64,000 nucleotides of DNA from Bacteroides gallinarum DSM 18171 = JCM 13658. Lineage in GTDB: Bacteria > Bacteroidota > Bacteroidia > Bacteroidales > Bacteroidaceae. The stretch covers positions 62,001-126,000 of the forward strand of contig NZ_KB894123.1 in the NCBI RefSeq assembly GCF_000374365.1, given 5' to 3'. The translations under genes were made by a program, and so were the position numbers. The notes under the pieces were generated by a model. The model was not told where the DNA came from. It did not search any database and worked only from the letters and a program-made list of their open reading frames with translations. Positions 10,445-19,641 of the stretch are shown one piece after another (position 1 is the first letter of the stretch; the number at the start of each line of letters is the position of its first letter).

Positions 10445-11173
10445 ATGTTACAGAAAACACGGGGAATCGTATTGCATGTTCTGAAGTACAAGGATACTTC
10501 CGTTATTGTGGATATCTATACGGAGGTGTCCGGACGGGCTTCTTTCCTGGTTCCGGCATCGCGTTCGCGCAAGGCGGCGGTGAAGCCGGTACTGTTCCAA
10601 CCCCTGGCGTTGGTGGAGCTGGAGGCGGATTTCCGGCCGAATACCACTATATATAAGGTGAAGGAGGCGAAGTCGTTCTGTCCTTTCACCTCTATTCCTT
10701 ATAATCCCTGTAAGTCTGCTATCGCGCTGTTTCTCTCGGAATTCCTGTACCGTGCCCTGCGCGAGGAGGCCGAGAACCGTCCTTTGTTCGCTTACTTGCA
10801 GCATTCCATTAGCTGGCTGGACGAGTGCGGTAGCGGCTTCGCCAATTTTCATTTGGTCTTCTTGATGCGTTTGTCGCGTTTCCTCGGGTTGTATCCGAAC
10901 CTGGAAGATTATCATAACGGCGATTATTTCGATTTGCAGAACGCTTGTTTCACTCCGCTGCGTCCGCAGCTACATTCCGATTATATAGCGCCGGAGGAGG
11001 CATCGCGCCTGACGAGGCTGATGCGCATGAATTACGAAACGATGCATCTCTTTACCATGAGCCGCGCCGAGCGTGCCCGCTGCCTGGCGATAATGAACGA
11101 GTATTACCGTTTACACCTGCCCGGCTTTCCCGTACTGAAGTCTTTGGAAGTCCTGAAAGAGTTGTTCGATTGA
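10445..11173 (+). CDS. recO: DNA repair protein RecO
   Basis: A 242-residue RecO, the recombination mediator that works with RecR (and RecF) to load RecA onto SSB-coated DNA and to anneal strands. The N-terminal OB-fold is recognisable ([19 protein letters not shown], then [20 protein letters not shown]), followed by the helical domain. The zinc-finger cysteines present in some RecO proteins are not obvious here. The length is normal. The gene is transcribed alone from its own predicted promoter, opposite to the dcw cluster. A long 22-23-bp tandem array begins directly after its stop codon. Confidence 0.93.
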   Translation: MLQKTRGIVLHVLKYKDTSVIVDIYTEVSGRASFLVPASRSRKAAVKPVLFQPLALVELEADFRPNTTIYKVKEAKSFCPFTSIPYNPCKSAIALFLSEFLYRALREEAENRPLFAYLQHSISWLDECGSGFANFHLVFLMRLSRFLGLYPNLEDYHNGDYFDLQNACFTPLRPQLHSDYIAPEEASRLTRLMRMNYETMHLFTMSRAERARCLAIMNEYYRLHLPGFPVLKSLEVLKELFD

Positions 11174-11480
11174 ATTTTGCCCCACGACGGATTTTGTCTT
11201 GCCCCGCGATGGATTTTGTTTCGCCGTGCGGTACATTCTGTTTCAACGGCCGGAACAAAGTGTTCGGTGCTGCGAAACACTTTGTTCCGCATAGGAGAAC
11301 ACTTTGTTTCCATGCGTTGGAACACTTTGTTTTCATAGGCTGGAACACTTTGTTTTCGTAGGTTGGAACACTTTGTTTTCCTAGGTTGGAACACTTTGTT
11401 TTCATAGGCTGAAACACTTTGTTTTCATAGGCTGAAACACTTTGTTCCAACGGGGGGTGAACACTTTGTTTCCCCCTTAC
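11174..11480. repeat. 22-23-bp tandem array downstream of recO
   Basis: The array starts at the recO stop. Early units are phased at 22 bp on an ATTTTGT/ACTTTGTT anchor (11191, 11213, 11235, 11257, 11279, 11301) and drift in sequence. Later ones are nearly identical copies of AACACTTTGTT at 11298, 11321, 11344, 11367, 11390, 11413, 11436 and 11460 with 23-bp spacing (the last 24). One unit is inverted relative to the next, so 11251-11264 and 11276-11289 form a perfect 14-bp stem. There are no unique spacers and no cas genes, so it is not CRISPR. Confidence 0.93.
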
Positions 11481-11523
11481 CTACTCTTCGTGCATATGCC
11501 TTGCCGGCGGGCGGTACGGCAAG

Positions 11524-11577
11524 AAAAAACCGTGCTCCAAGCAACTCCTTCGGGCGGAGTACTACTTGAAGCACGGT
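11524..11577 (-). terminator. Terminator of the dcw cluster / yqeY-like gene
   Basis: Arms 11529-11541 and 11565-11577 pair over 13 bp with one mismatch; the loop holds a smaller hairpin. On the minus strand a T-run (TTTTTTCTT) follows. It ends the long minus-strand cluster. Confidence 0.88.
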
Positions 11578-11612
11578 CGTATATGTATATCCGGGGCGGG
11601 TTACCCCGTTTC

Positions 11613-12062
11613 TTATCCCAGCAATTCCTTTACTTTTGCCGAAATGGCACGTCCCTCGGCAAGTCCGGCGAGCTTTTTGCTGGCTACGCCCATTACCTTG
11701 CCCATGTCTTTGCCGCTGGTAGCGCCTGTTTCGGCGATGATTTCCTTCAGGGCGGCTTCCAGTTCTTCGGGGGTCATCTGCTTAGGCAGGTAGGCTTCCA
11801 TTACTTTTACCTGTGCCAGCTCTGCGTCGGCAAGGTCTTGGCGTCCTTGCTGTACGTAGATTTCGGCGGCATCCTTGCCCTGCTTTGTCAGTTTCTGGAT
11901 AATTTTCAGGGCATCGGCGTCCGTCAGGGTGTCATTGGCGCCCGGGGCGGTCTTTGCCTCGAGGAATACTTTCTTTACGTTTCTCAATGTTTCCAGGGCT
12001 ACTTTGTCTTTAGCCTTCATTGCGGTTTTAATGTCTTCGCTGACTCTTTCAAATAAATCCAT
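11613..12062 (-). CDS. GatB/YqeY domain protein
   Basis: A 149-residue helical protein of the YqeY family, which resembles the tRNA-binding C-terminal domain of the GatB amidotransferase subunit. It starts MDLFERVSEDIKTAMKAKD and contains the family segments VAL(E)TLRNVKK and EAYLPKQMTPEELE, then a GKDMGKVMGV end. The exact cellular role is not established; an effect on tRNA charging or quality control is inferred from GatB only. It is the last gene of the minus-strand dcw cluster, 65 bases after ftsZ, followed by a strong terminator. Confidence 0.9.
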   Translation of the reverse strand: MDLFERVSEDIKTAMKAKDKVALETLRNVKKVFLEAKTAPGANDTLTDADALKIIQKLTKQGKDAAEIYVQQGRQDLADAELAQVKVMEAYLPKQMTPEELEAALKEIIAETGATSGKDMGKVMGVASKKLAGLAEGRAISAKVKELLG

Positions 12063-12127
12063 TGTATTGTTTACTATTTTTTGTTTACAGTCTGCTGTTT
12101 TCTGCCGGAGCCCGGAGTACCGGCGGT

Positions 12128-13441
12128 TTAGAAGGTGATTATGTTGCTGCCGCCGTTTTCCGCTTCCCGGGCTTCTTCGGCGGCAAGTGCGCCGGCTTCT
12201 TCCGCTTTCGCCTTGATTGCCGCCAGGGTGCTCTTGTCGCGCAGGTAGGTGGGAGAGTTCTCTACCAGGGCGATGATGTCGGCATTGTCCAGGTCTTCGG
12301 GGTTGAAGAGGTAGATATGCCGGCGGCGCAGGCGCTGGTACTTGGTATTGGCGTCCTTGCCGTAGTAGGTTTCGCGGCGCGAGCGTCTTTGCTCTTCCTC
12401 TTCCTCCAGTTCGGCAAGGCGTTTCTGCTCTTCTGCGGTGCGCTGGGTGATGCGTTCGTCCATTTCTTTCATATGGATGTCCTGGATACCGAAGCCGGTG
12501 GCAAGCAGGGTAATCTTGACGCTCTGTTCCAGCTTGTCGTCGATAGCTATGCCGAACTTGGTTTCGAAGTCGCGGCTGAAACGGTTCATAAACTCTTTCA
12601 CCTCGTCCATTTCGCTCATCATCAGCTTGTGCTGCGAGCTGTAAGAGATGTTGAGCAGTACTTTCTTGGAGTTGAAGATGTCGTTGTTGTTCAGCAGCGG
12701 GGAGTGCTGGGCGTTCTGGATAGCTACGCTCACGCGGTTGTCTCCTTCGCCGTAGCCGGTACTCATAATGGCTACACCGCCATCTTTCAGCACGGTTTTT
12801 ACGTCGTTGAAGTCGAGGTTCACCTTACCGTGCAGGGTGATGATTTCGGCGATGCTCTTGGCGGCCACCGAGAGGGTGTCGTTCGCCTTGTCGAAGGCGT
12901 CGTCTAGGGAGAGTTCATTATATATTTCGCCCAGTCTCTCGTTGTTGATAACCAGCAGGGCATCTACGTGCTTGCTGATTTCTTCTACGCCGTCCAGTGC
13001 CTGGTCTATCTTCTTGTCGCCCTCCCAGCGGAAGGGAATGGTGACGATGCCAATAGTCAGGATGTCCATTTCTTTGGCGGTCTGTGCAATGATAGGGGCT
13101 GCACCCGTACCGGTTCCTCCGCCCATGCCGGCGGTGATGAATACCATTTTCGTACCGTCGTTCAGCATGTTCTTGATGTCCTCGATGCTTTCCTCGGCCG
13201 CTTTACGGGCACGGGCAGGACGGTTGCCGGCTCCCAGGCCTTCCTTGCCGAGCTGCAACTTTACAGGGACGGGGGAGTCTTTCAACGCCTGGTTGTCTGT
13301 GTTGCACAGCACGAACGTCACATTATGTATGCCTTCCCGGTACATGTGGCTTACGGCATTGCCGCCGCCGCCACCTACACCGATAACCTTGATGATTTTC
13401 GGTGAATCGGTCGGAAAATCGAATTGTGCTATATCATCCAT
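12128..13441 (-). CDS. ftsZ: Cell division protein FtsZ
   Basis: A 437-residue tubulin-like GTPase that polymerises into the Z ring at midcell and recruits the division machinery. Visible motifs: the GVGGGGGNAVSHM start of the nucleotide fold, the tubulin signature GGGTGTGAAP, and the T7-loop segment NLDFNDVKTVL. The globular part ends near residue 320. A charged linker with many Glu and Arg residues follows, and the C-terminal segment contains YLRDKSTLAAIKAKAEE. It lies 31 bases downstream of ftsA, the usual partner. Confidence 0.98.
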   Translation of the reverse strand: MDDIAQFDFPTDSPKIIKVIGVGGGGGNAVSHMYREGIHNVTFVLCNTDNQALKDSPVPVKLQLGKEGLGAGNRPARARKAAEESIEDIKNMLNDGTKMVFITAGMGGGTGTGAAPIIAQTAKEMDILTIGIVTIPFRWEGDKKIDQALDGVEEISKHVDALLVINNERLGEIYNELSLDDAFDKANDTLSVAAKSIAEIITLHGKVNLDFNDVKTVLKDGGVAIMSTGYGEGDNRVSVAIQNAQHSPLLNNNDIFNSKKVLLNISYSSQHKLMMSEMDEVKEFMNRFSRDFETKFGIAIDDKLEQSVKITLLATGFGIQDIHMKEMDERITQRTAEEQKRLAELEEEEEQRRSRRETYYGKDANTKYQRLRRRHIYLFNPEDLDNADIIALVENSPTYLRDKSTLAAIKAKAEEAGALAAEEAREAENGGSNIITF

Positions 13442-13472
13442 ATATCTAAAATTTTACTATTTTCGGTTTGAA

Positions 13473-14870
13473 TTACATCTTTTCTCCTCCGTCATCCAGA
13501 AATTCATCTGTTAATACTTCGAAGAAAGTTTTCCATTTGGATTTACTTTTCGGCGGTTTCGGCGATTTCGGCGTCTTCGGCGGTGTTTTATCCGATTTGG
13601 TTGAACTTGTTTGTTCTGTTGGCTTGTGTTGGACTGTGTTATTGGAATCGATATCGAATCCGATAGTGGTTTGTTGGGGCGTAGGATTGCCCGCCGGTTG
13701 TGCAGGTTTTGCCTCTTGCAGACAGCAGTTCTCATTGCCTGCGGCAAGGAGTCCCAACAGGGTATTCTGCATACCGTCTTTGCCCAGCACGTCGTTGAAG
13801 CCGTGAATGGTGTAGTGTACGAAGCGCATCGTCTTTATCTTCTCTATCTTCTTGTTCTGCTTGCGGAAGGCTTCTTCGATATTCTTCAGGTTGGCGCCGC
13901 CGCCGGTAAATACTATTCCGGAGAACAGCTTGTCCTCGTAGCCGGAGAGTTGCAGTTGGTTCCACACATTGGCAAGGATTTCCTCGGCACGGGCTTCGGT
14001 GATGTTGTTCAGCGTAGCCAGTTCAATGGTGCGTCCGTCGTCCAGCGTGCATACGGCAGGGGTTTCGGTGTCTTCCTCGTCCTCGTAGAGGGCGTTGCCG
14101 TATTGCAGTTTCAGCTTCTCGGCATCTTCTTCCTCCATTTGCAGCGAGGCGATGTCGCGGGTAATGGTGTTACCGCCCAGCGGCAATACGCTCAGGTAGC
14201 GGAGGATGTTGTTCTTATAGACAGCGACGGTGGTGGTGTCTGCGCCGAAGTCCACCAATGCACAGCCCGAGCGCATCTCGTTTTCCGTGAGTACGGCGTT
14301 CGACAGGGCTACCGGGGCGATGAGCAGGTCGGCTATCTCCACCTTTGCCTGCTCGAAGCTGTGTTCCAGGTTCTTCTTGAGCGAGGCGCGGGCTACGATG
14401 TTGAGGAACTGGCCTGTGATGTGCTGCCCTGCCACCCCTACCGGGTCGGCATGGAAGTTGTTGTCTATCTTATATTCTTGGGGGGCTACATCCAGTACGC
14501 TCATGTCTGCCAGGGGCACTTCGAGGTTCTCGTCGCAGATAGAATCCACCAGCTCCTGCGAGATGATGCCTTCTTCTTCCAGTGTACGGCTCACCGCATT
14601 CTTTACTGTGCGCAATGACTGTCCGCCGATGCCTACATATACTTTGGCAATGGAGTTGCCCAACTGGCTTTCCAGCTTGTTGATGATAGAAGCTACTGCC
14701 TGTGCCGTCTTGTCGATATTGTAGATGACACCTTTGCGAATGAACGGGGACGCGTCTTCGCGGGCATAGGCCAACACCTGGATGCTTCCGTCACTGTTCT
14801 TCTTTCCTGCGATACCGGAAATCTTGGAAGAACCCAACTCGATAGCGGCGATGAAATCTGTTGTTGCCAT
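13473..14870 (-). CDS. ftsA: Cell division protein FtsA
   Basis: A 465-residue actin-like ATPase that tethers FtsZ to the inner membrane. The N-terminus (FIAAIELGSSKISGIAGKK) and the phosphate-binding IVFTGGGANLKNIEEAF match the ASKHA fold. The protein is longer than E. coli FtsA (420 residues). The extra part is a Pro/Lys/Ser/Thr-rich linker at about residues 400-440. It is followed by a short hydrophobic segment (WKTFFEVLTDEFLDD) that would serve as the membrane-targeting amphipathic helix. It is placed between ftsQ and ftsZ as in most bacteria. Confidence 0.97.
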   Translation of the reverse strand: MATTDFIAAIELGSSKISGIAGKKNSDGSIQVLAYAREDASPFIRKGVIYNIDKTAQAVASIINKLESQLGNSIAKVYVGIGGQSLRTVKNAVSRTLEEEGIISQELVDSICDENLEVPLADMSVLDVAPQEYKIDNNFHADPVGVAGQHITGQFLNIVARASLKKNLEHSFEQAKVEIADLLIAPVALSNAVLTENEMRSGCALVDFGADTTTVAVYKNNILRYLSVLPLGGNTITRDIASLQMEEEDAEKLKLQYGNALYEDEEDTETPAVCTLDDGRTIELATLNNITEARAEEILANVWNQLQLSGYEDKLFSGIVFTGGGANLKNIEEAFRKQNKKIEKIKTMRFVHYTIHGFNDVLGKDGMQNTLLGLLAAGNENCCLQEAKPAQPAGNPTPQQTTIGFDIDSNNTVQHKPTEQTSSTKSDKTPPKTPKSPKPPKSKSKWKTFFEVLTDEFLDDGGEKM

Positions 14871-14924
14871 AACTATTTTATTTACTGTTTTATTATTTAC
14901 TGTCTGCTATTTGCTGCGCGGAAA

Positions 14925-15662
14925 CTATTGTCTTTTCGTGCAGATAATCTGGTTACCGAATTCAACGCTGATACGGGAGTATTTGTTCCAGCCTACCCGG
15001 TTCAATCCTTTCTCGTAGAACATTTTTACCCGTTTCAGTTTCCGTTCGAAGCCGTCCAGCTTACCGAGGTAGATGATGTGGTCGCCTACGCGCGGTACTA
15101 ACTCTACGGTTTTGTCCGGCAATACGTGGATTTGCTCAATCTGTGCATCCCAGAACGAATTCCTTTGCAAAAATACACCAAACTTATATAAATCCCTCAT
15201 GGCAAACGACTTTTCTACGTTTCCGGTTGCAATGGCGAGGTGGGCAACGCACTTTGCGTCGGGCGGCATCACCGTGCCTTTGTTGTCCAGGTAGTAGTTG
15301 TCGCCGTTGGCGCTCATAATACGCAGGATAGGGATGCGCTGCGTCACTTCGATACAGAGTTTGCCGCTCGGCGTCTTGTAGCACTCCACCTCGTCGATAA
15401 GGGGATGCTTGGCAAGCACCTGTTCCAGTGTCTTGCTGCGAATGCGGTCTATGTTCTTGCCTATGGGGCTGATGCCTTTCTTTTCCAGCATGGCGGTCAC
15501 CTCCTTTTTCGTGATGAAGCCGGCATATACCGTGTCTTTGATAACCAGCTCTACATCGCGGCACACCTGTCCCGCCGGCTTCCGGTTGAAGGCGGTGACA
15601 GCCACTACCAGGTAGGTAAGGGTGAGCAACAGGACGATAGAAAGTAAAATCCGTTTAATCAT
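14925..15662 (-). CDS. ftsQ: Cell division protein FtsQ
   Basis: A 245-residue bitopic inner-membrane protein of the FtsQ/DivIB family. A short cytoplasmic start is followed by one membrane helix (ILLSIVLLLTLTYLVVAVTAF). The periplasmic POTRA-like region comes next (FITKKEVTAMLEKKG and RSKTLEQVLAKHPLIDEVECYKTP), then the beta domain. FtsQ bridges the cytoplasmic ring and the FtsW/FtsI synthase through FtsL and FtsB. Position between murC and ftsA supports the call, since the sequence itself is poorly conserved. Confidence 0.92.
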   Translation of the reverse strand: MIKRILLSIVLLLTLTYLVVAVTAFNRKPAGQVCRDVELVIKDTVYAGFITKKEVTAMLEKKGISPIGKNIDRIRSKTLEQVLAKHPLIDEVECYKTPSGKLCIEVTQRIPILRIMSANGDNYYLDNKGTVMPPDAKCVAHLAIATGNVEKSFAMRDLYKFGVFLQRNSFWDAQIEQIHVLPDKTVELVPRVGDHIIYLGKLDGFERKLKRVKMFYEKGLNRVGWNKYSRISVEFGNQIICTKRQ

Positions 15663-15695
15663 AGGCTTGCTTGCTGTTTGACGGTTGACTGTTTG

Positions 15696-17078
15696 CTATT
15701 TGGCGCGCTGCTCGAGTAGGCGGGTTATGGACGGCACGTAGTTGTCCAGGTCGCCGGCTCCCAGCACTATCAATACTTCGACCGCTTTCTCGGAAAGTAG
15801 TCGGAGGATATCTTCCTTCGGGCAGATGCACTTCTCGATGCCCGGACGCAGGTTGTCGTATATGAGCCGGCTGCTTACACCGGGAATGGGCTGCTCGCGG
15901 GCGGGATAGATTTCCGTCAGGATTACCTCGTCCGACAGCGAGAGGCTGTCTGCAAACTCTTTGTAGAAGTCCCTGGTACGGGTGTAGAGGTGGGGCTGGA
16001 AGATAGCGGTTATCTTTTTGTCGCGGTAGAGCTCGCGGATAGACTTCACGCTTTGCGCTATCTCCGCCGGGTGGTGGGCGTAGTCGCTGAGGAATACGGT
16101 CTTGTCCGTTTTTATCTTGAAGTCGAAACGGCGGTCTACTCCGCGGAAGCTGGCCATTCCCTGCCTTATCTCCTCGCCGGTTACTCCGTTCAGGTGGGCG
16201 AGCGCCATGGCAGCTACACCGTTTTCTATGTTGATGCCGATAGGCACGCCGAGCCGGATGCCGTCGATACGGGTGTCGGGGGCTACGAAGTCGAGGTAGA
16301 TTTCGCCGTTTCCGATGCGTATGTTCTCTGCATGGAAATCACCTTCATCGCGGGAGTAGGTGTATAGCCTTACCCCGGGTTGCACGTCCGGTTGCAAGTC
16401 GATGCCTTTGCGGATTATCAGTGCGCCTTCCGGTTGGATAAGGGTGGTGTAGTGGCGGAAGCTTTCGAGGTAGGCCTCGCGCGTGCCGTATATATCCAGG
16501 TGGTCGGGGTCGGTGGCGGTGATAACGCTCATATAGGGGGAGAGCCAGTGGAACGAGCGGTCGAACTCGTCCGCCTCGATTACGGTGTACGGGCTTGCCT
16601 GCGATAAGAGCAGGTTGGTTCCGTAGTTCTTGGAGATGCCGCCGAGGAAGGCTGTACAGCCTACGTGCGACTGGTGGAACAGGTGGGCTGCCATTGTGCT
16701 CGTGGTGGTCTTGCCGTGTGTGCCGGCAACGCAAAGTCCCTTGCTGCTGCGGGTAATCGCGCCTAATACCTGGGAGCGCTTATATATCTCGAAGCCTTCT
16801 TTGCGGAAGTAGGTCAGTTCGGCATGTTCCTGGGGAATGGCGGGGGTGTACACGACCAGCGTGGTTGCCTTGTCTTTGCAGTTCTCCGGAATGAGGGCAG
16901 TGTTTTCTTCGTAGTGTATCTGCGCACCCTCTGCAATCAGGTGTCCGGTCAGTTCGCTCGGTGTGCGGTCGTAGCCTGCCACGGACTTGCCTTTGGAAAG
17001 GAAATAACGTATCAGCGCGCTCATGCCTATGCCGCCGGCGCCTACGAAATAAACGGATTTTATGGTTTCTATATTCAT
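15696..17078 (-). CDS. murC: UDP-N-acetylmuramate--L-alanine ligase
   Basis: A 460-residue Mur ligase that adds L-alanine to UDP-MurNAc using ATP, the first peptide step of peptidoglycan synthesis in the cytoplasm. It shows the N-terminal Rossmann motif VGAGGIGMSALIRYFL, the ATP-binding GTHGKTTTSTMAAHLF, and the central VIEADEFDRSF and DPDHLDIYG segments shared by the family. It is directly followed by ftsQ and preceded by murG with a 7-base gap, so translation of the two is probably coupled. Confidence 0.97.
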   Translation of the reverse strand: MNIETIKSVYFVGAGGIGMSALIRYFLSKGKSVAGYDRTPSELTGHLIAEGAQIHYEENTALIPENCKDKATTLVVYTPAIPQEHAELTYFRKEGFEIYKRSQVLGAITRSSKGLCVAGTHGKTTTSTMAAHLFHQSHVGCTAFLGGISKNYGTNLLLSQASPYTVIEADEFDRSFHWLSPYMSVITATDPDHLDIYGTREAYLESFRHYTTLIQPEGALIIRKGIDLQPDVQPGVRLYTYSRDEGDFHAENIRIGNGEIYLDFVAPDTRIDGIRLGVPIGINIENGVAAMALAHLNGVTGEEIRQGMASFRGVDRRFDFKIKTDKTVFLSDYAHHPAEIAQSVKSIRELYRDKKITAIFQPHLYTRTRDFYKEFADSLSLSDEVILTEIYPAREQPIPGVSSRLIYDNLRPGIEKCICPKEDILRLLSEKAVEVLIVLGAGDLDNYVPSITRLLEQRAK

Positions 17079-17085
17079 GTACTTG

Positions 17086-18234
17086 TTATTTAATAAGTTT
17101 CAGCACCTCTCGGGCAATGATTGTTGCCGAGTCGGGCAGTGCCAGTTTGGCGATGTTGTTGCTCAATTCTTTCAGCTTATCGCTGTCTTTTACGGTTGCC
17201 AATGCCACGGGCAGCAGTTTCTCCCGGGCTTCCGCATCCTTTACATAGATAGCGGCGTCTTTATCGACGAGTGCCAGCGCGTTCTTGGTCTGGTGGTCTT
17301 CCGCCACATTGGGCGACGGAACGAGAATGACGGGTTTGTGCAGCAGGCAGAATTCCGAGATAGAGCCGGCGCCGGCACGGGAGATAACCAAGTCGGCGGC
17401 AGCATAGGCGTTTGCCATGTCCTTGATGAAGTCCGTTACGTAGAGGTTGGGAATGGCGCCGATGTGCGGATGATGCACGGCCTCGCCGGTGGCTGCGGTG
17501 ATAGCGTCCCTTACCTGTTCGATGTATATCTTGCCGGTTTGCCAGATGAACTGTATGCCGGGGTTTTGCCGGATGAGGTCGAGGCTTGCGGTGAGTGTCC
17601 GGTTAATGGTACGTGCCCCGAGGCTGCCGCCCAGTATGAGGATAGTTTTTTTGGACGGTTCCAGGCGGAAGTAGCGCACGGCTTCTTCGTGGGAAACGGT
17701 GTGCCCGAGCAGGTTTTGGCGTACGGGATTGCCGGTCATGATGATTTTCCCGGCGGGGAAGAACTTCTCCATGCCTTCGTAGGCTACGCATATCTTGCAG
17801 GCTTTCTTGGCAAGCAGTTTGTTGGTGACGCCGGCATAGGAGTTCTGCTCTTGTATCAGGGTGGGCACTCCCATCATGCCTGCGGTTTTCAGGGTAGGCC
17901 CGCTAGCATAGCCGCCTACGCCCACTGCTACCTGCGGACGGAATTGCTTGATGATTTTGCGTGCTTTCCACTGGCTGCGTATCAGCTTCACCAATACGGC
18001 GAAGTTCTTCCACAGGTGTTTGCGGTCGAAACCCGCCACGGGCAGGCCGATAATACGGTAGCCGGCATCGGGTACGCGCTGCATCTCCATGCGCCCTTCT
18101 GCGCCTACGAACAGTATTTCGGCTTCGGGGCACAGCTCTTTAACGGCATTGGCAATGGATACGGCGGGGAAGATGTGGCCGCCTGTGCCGCCGCCGCTGA
18201 TGATGATGCGCGGTTTGTTGTTCTTTGTTTCCAT
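17086..18234 (-). CDS. murG: UDP-GlcNAc--lipid I N-acetylglucosaminyltransferase
   Basis: A 382-residue GT28 glycosyltransferase that adds GlcNAc to undecaprenyl-PP-MurNAc-pentapeptide on the inner face of the membrane, making lipid II. The N-terminal glycine-rich loop IISGGGTGGHIFPAVS and the sugar-nucleotide-binding SRAGAGSISEFCLLHKP are both present. The chain is somewhat longer than E. coli MurG (355). It lies between ftsW and murC; its start codon is 39 bases after the ftsW stop. Confidence 0.97.
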   Translation of the reverse strand: METKNNKPRIIISGGGTGGHIFPAVSIANAVKELCPEAEILFVGAEGRMEMQRVPDAGYRIIGLPVAGFDRKHLWKNFAVLVKLIRSQWKARKIIKQFRPQVAVGVGGYASGPTLKTAGMMGVPTLIQEQNSYAGVTNKLLAKKACKICVAYEGMEKFFPAGKIIMTGNPVRQNLLGHTVSHEEAVRYFRLEPSKKTILILGGSLGARTINRTLTASLDLIRQNPGIQFIWQTGKIYIEQVRDAITAATGEAVHHPHIGAIPNLYVTDFIKDMANAYAAADLVISRAGAGSISEFCLLHKPVILVPSPNVAEDHQTKNALALVDKDAAIYVKDAEAREKLLPVALATVKDSDKLKELSNNIAKLALPDSATIIAREVLKLIK

Positions 18235-18273
18235 ATCTTGAGTTTATCTGTTTGCTACTGGTCGTTATTAGTC

Positions 18274-19557
18274 TCATTCGAATTCGGCATCGCTGTTCAG
18301 CATCTTGGCTGTGGGCTCTGCGGCGCTTTGGGCTTCGCTGTAAACGGGTTCGTCGCCATTGCCGGCTTCTACCTGCATGGTAATACGGGCATCATGTTCC
18401 CGCTGTTCTTCCAGCTTCGCCGTATAGCGGCTGACGCTCAATATCATGCCGATGTAGGCGCAGTTTATCAACGTGGAAGTACCTCCCTTGCTGATAAGGG
18501 GCAGCGGTTGTCCGGTAACGGGCGCCAGGCCTACGGCGACCATCATGTTGAAAACCGCCTGCGACACCAGCAGCAGGGCTATGCCGATGATAAGGAAGGC
18601 GGGGAAGGTACGGTCGCATTTCTTGGCGATGCGCCCCACGCGTATCAGCAGGCAGATGTAGAGGAACACGACTACGACTCCTCCCACCAGCCCGAGTTCT
18701 TCGATGATAATGGCAAAGATGAAGTCGGAGAATGCCTGGCTCAGGAAGTCGCGCTGTACGGAGTTGCCGGGGCCTCTGCCGATAACGTTGCTGGTGGCAA
18801 CGGCGATGCGGGCATGGGCTATCTGTGCGTCTTTGTCTATGTCGAACTTGGCGGCGGGTACTTTCTCGTCGCTCGCGAACTTCTCGATACGGGCGCGCCA
18901 TGTATCGAACCGGTGCAGGAAAGGAATGTCGCTGTTCTTCGTCATCAGCAGGAAGGTTACGGCGATGATGCCCACCGATGCCAGGCCGCCAATCAGCATC
19001 AGCAGTTTCTTGGCGGAGACGCGCCCTATGAACATCATCAGAAAGACTACCCCGAACAGCAGGGCTGCCGTGGACAGGTTCTCCGGAGCGATGAGCAGGC
19101 AGATGATGCCGGTTATAATCATAATCCGCTTGAAGGCTTTCGGGTTGGCGCCGGTTTCGTCTTGTCCTTTGGAGAGGATGAAAGCCGTAACGATGATAAC
19201 CGCCATTTTAGCAATCTCCGAGGGTTGGAATTGTATGCCCATGAATGTCATCCACCGCGCCGCGCCGTTGATGCGCTCCATCATCATAACCAGCACCAGC
19301 AGTATCGCAGAGGCGGGCAGCAGGAATACGGGGAATACCTGGAACCATTTGTAGGGGATGTTGTGCATGAGCACCACAATCACGGCTCCCACCATTAGGA
19401 TGATGCTGTGCTGGGTGATAGGCCCCCAGTGGTCGCCGCTCTTGTAGGTGAGCGTACTGGCGGCACTGAACACCTCTGTAATGGAGATGAGGCAGAGAAA
19501 GAGGAAGATAATCCAGATTACTTTGTCTCCTTTGAATATGCTCTTTAATAAATCCAT
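18274..19557 (-). CDS. ftsW: Lipid II polymerase FtsW (SEDS family)
   Basis: A 427-residue polytopic inner-membrane protein of the SEDS family with about ten hydrophobic segments. FtsW is the septal peptidoglycan glycosyltransferase that works with FtsI. Signature segments include GAARWMTFMGIQFQPSEIAK and the late PLPLISKGGTS. The C-terminal tail of about 50 residues is cytoplasmic, acidic and less conserved. RodA is the alternative, but the position between murD and murG in the dcw cluster makes FtsW the better call. Confidence 0.96.
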   Translation of the reverse strand: MDLLKSIFKGDKVIWIIFLFLCLISITEVFSAASTLTYKSGDHWGPITQHSIILMVGAVIVVLMHNIPYKWFQVFPVFLLPASAILLVLVMMMERINGAARWMTFMGIQFQPSEIAKMAVIIVTAFILSKGQDETGANPKAFKRIMIITGIICLLIAPENLSTAALLFGVVFLMMFIGRVSAKKLLMLIGGLASVGIIAVTFLLMTKNSDIPFLHRFDTWRARIEKFASDEKVPAAKFDIDKDAQIAHARIAVATSNVIGRGPGNSVQRDFLSQAFSDFIFAIIIEELGLVGGVVVVFLYICLLIRVGRIAKKCDRTFPAFLIIGIALLLVSQAVFNMMVAVGLAPVTGQPLPLISKGGTSTLINCAYIGMILSVSRYTAKLEEQREHDARITMQVEAGNGDEPVYSEAQSAAEPTAKMLNSDAEFE

Positions 19558-19641
19558 GAGATTAATGCCGTAATGTGTCGATGCGGCAGCGTGCCGATGC
19601 GATAGTATCTTACCGCCCTGTGGTCTTGCCGCCTTATCGCT

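Noticed and set aside
11052..11450. Minus-strand frames with repeating ENKVFQ and KTKCSN peptides
   Set aside because: Translation of the 23-bp array; the 23-residue periodicity simply follows from 3 x 23 bp.
11251..11480. CRISPR array
   Set aside because: Units are contiguous and degenerate with no unique spacers, and no cas genes are near.
17062..19398. 778-codon frame on the plus strand opposite murG and ftsW
   Set aside because: Antisense to two well-identified genes, with a composition typical of a shadow frame.
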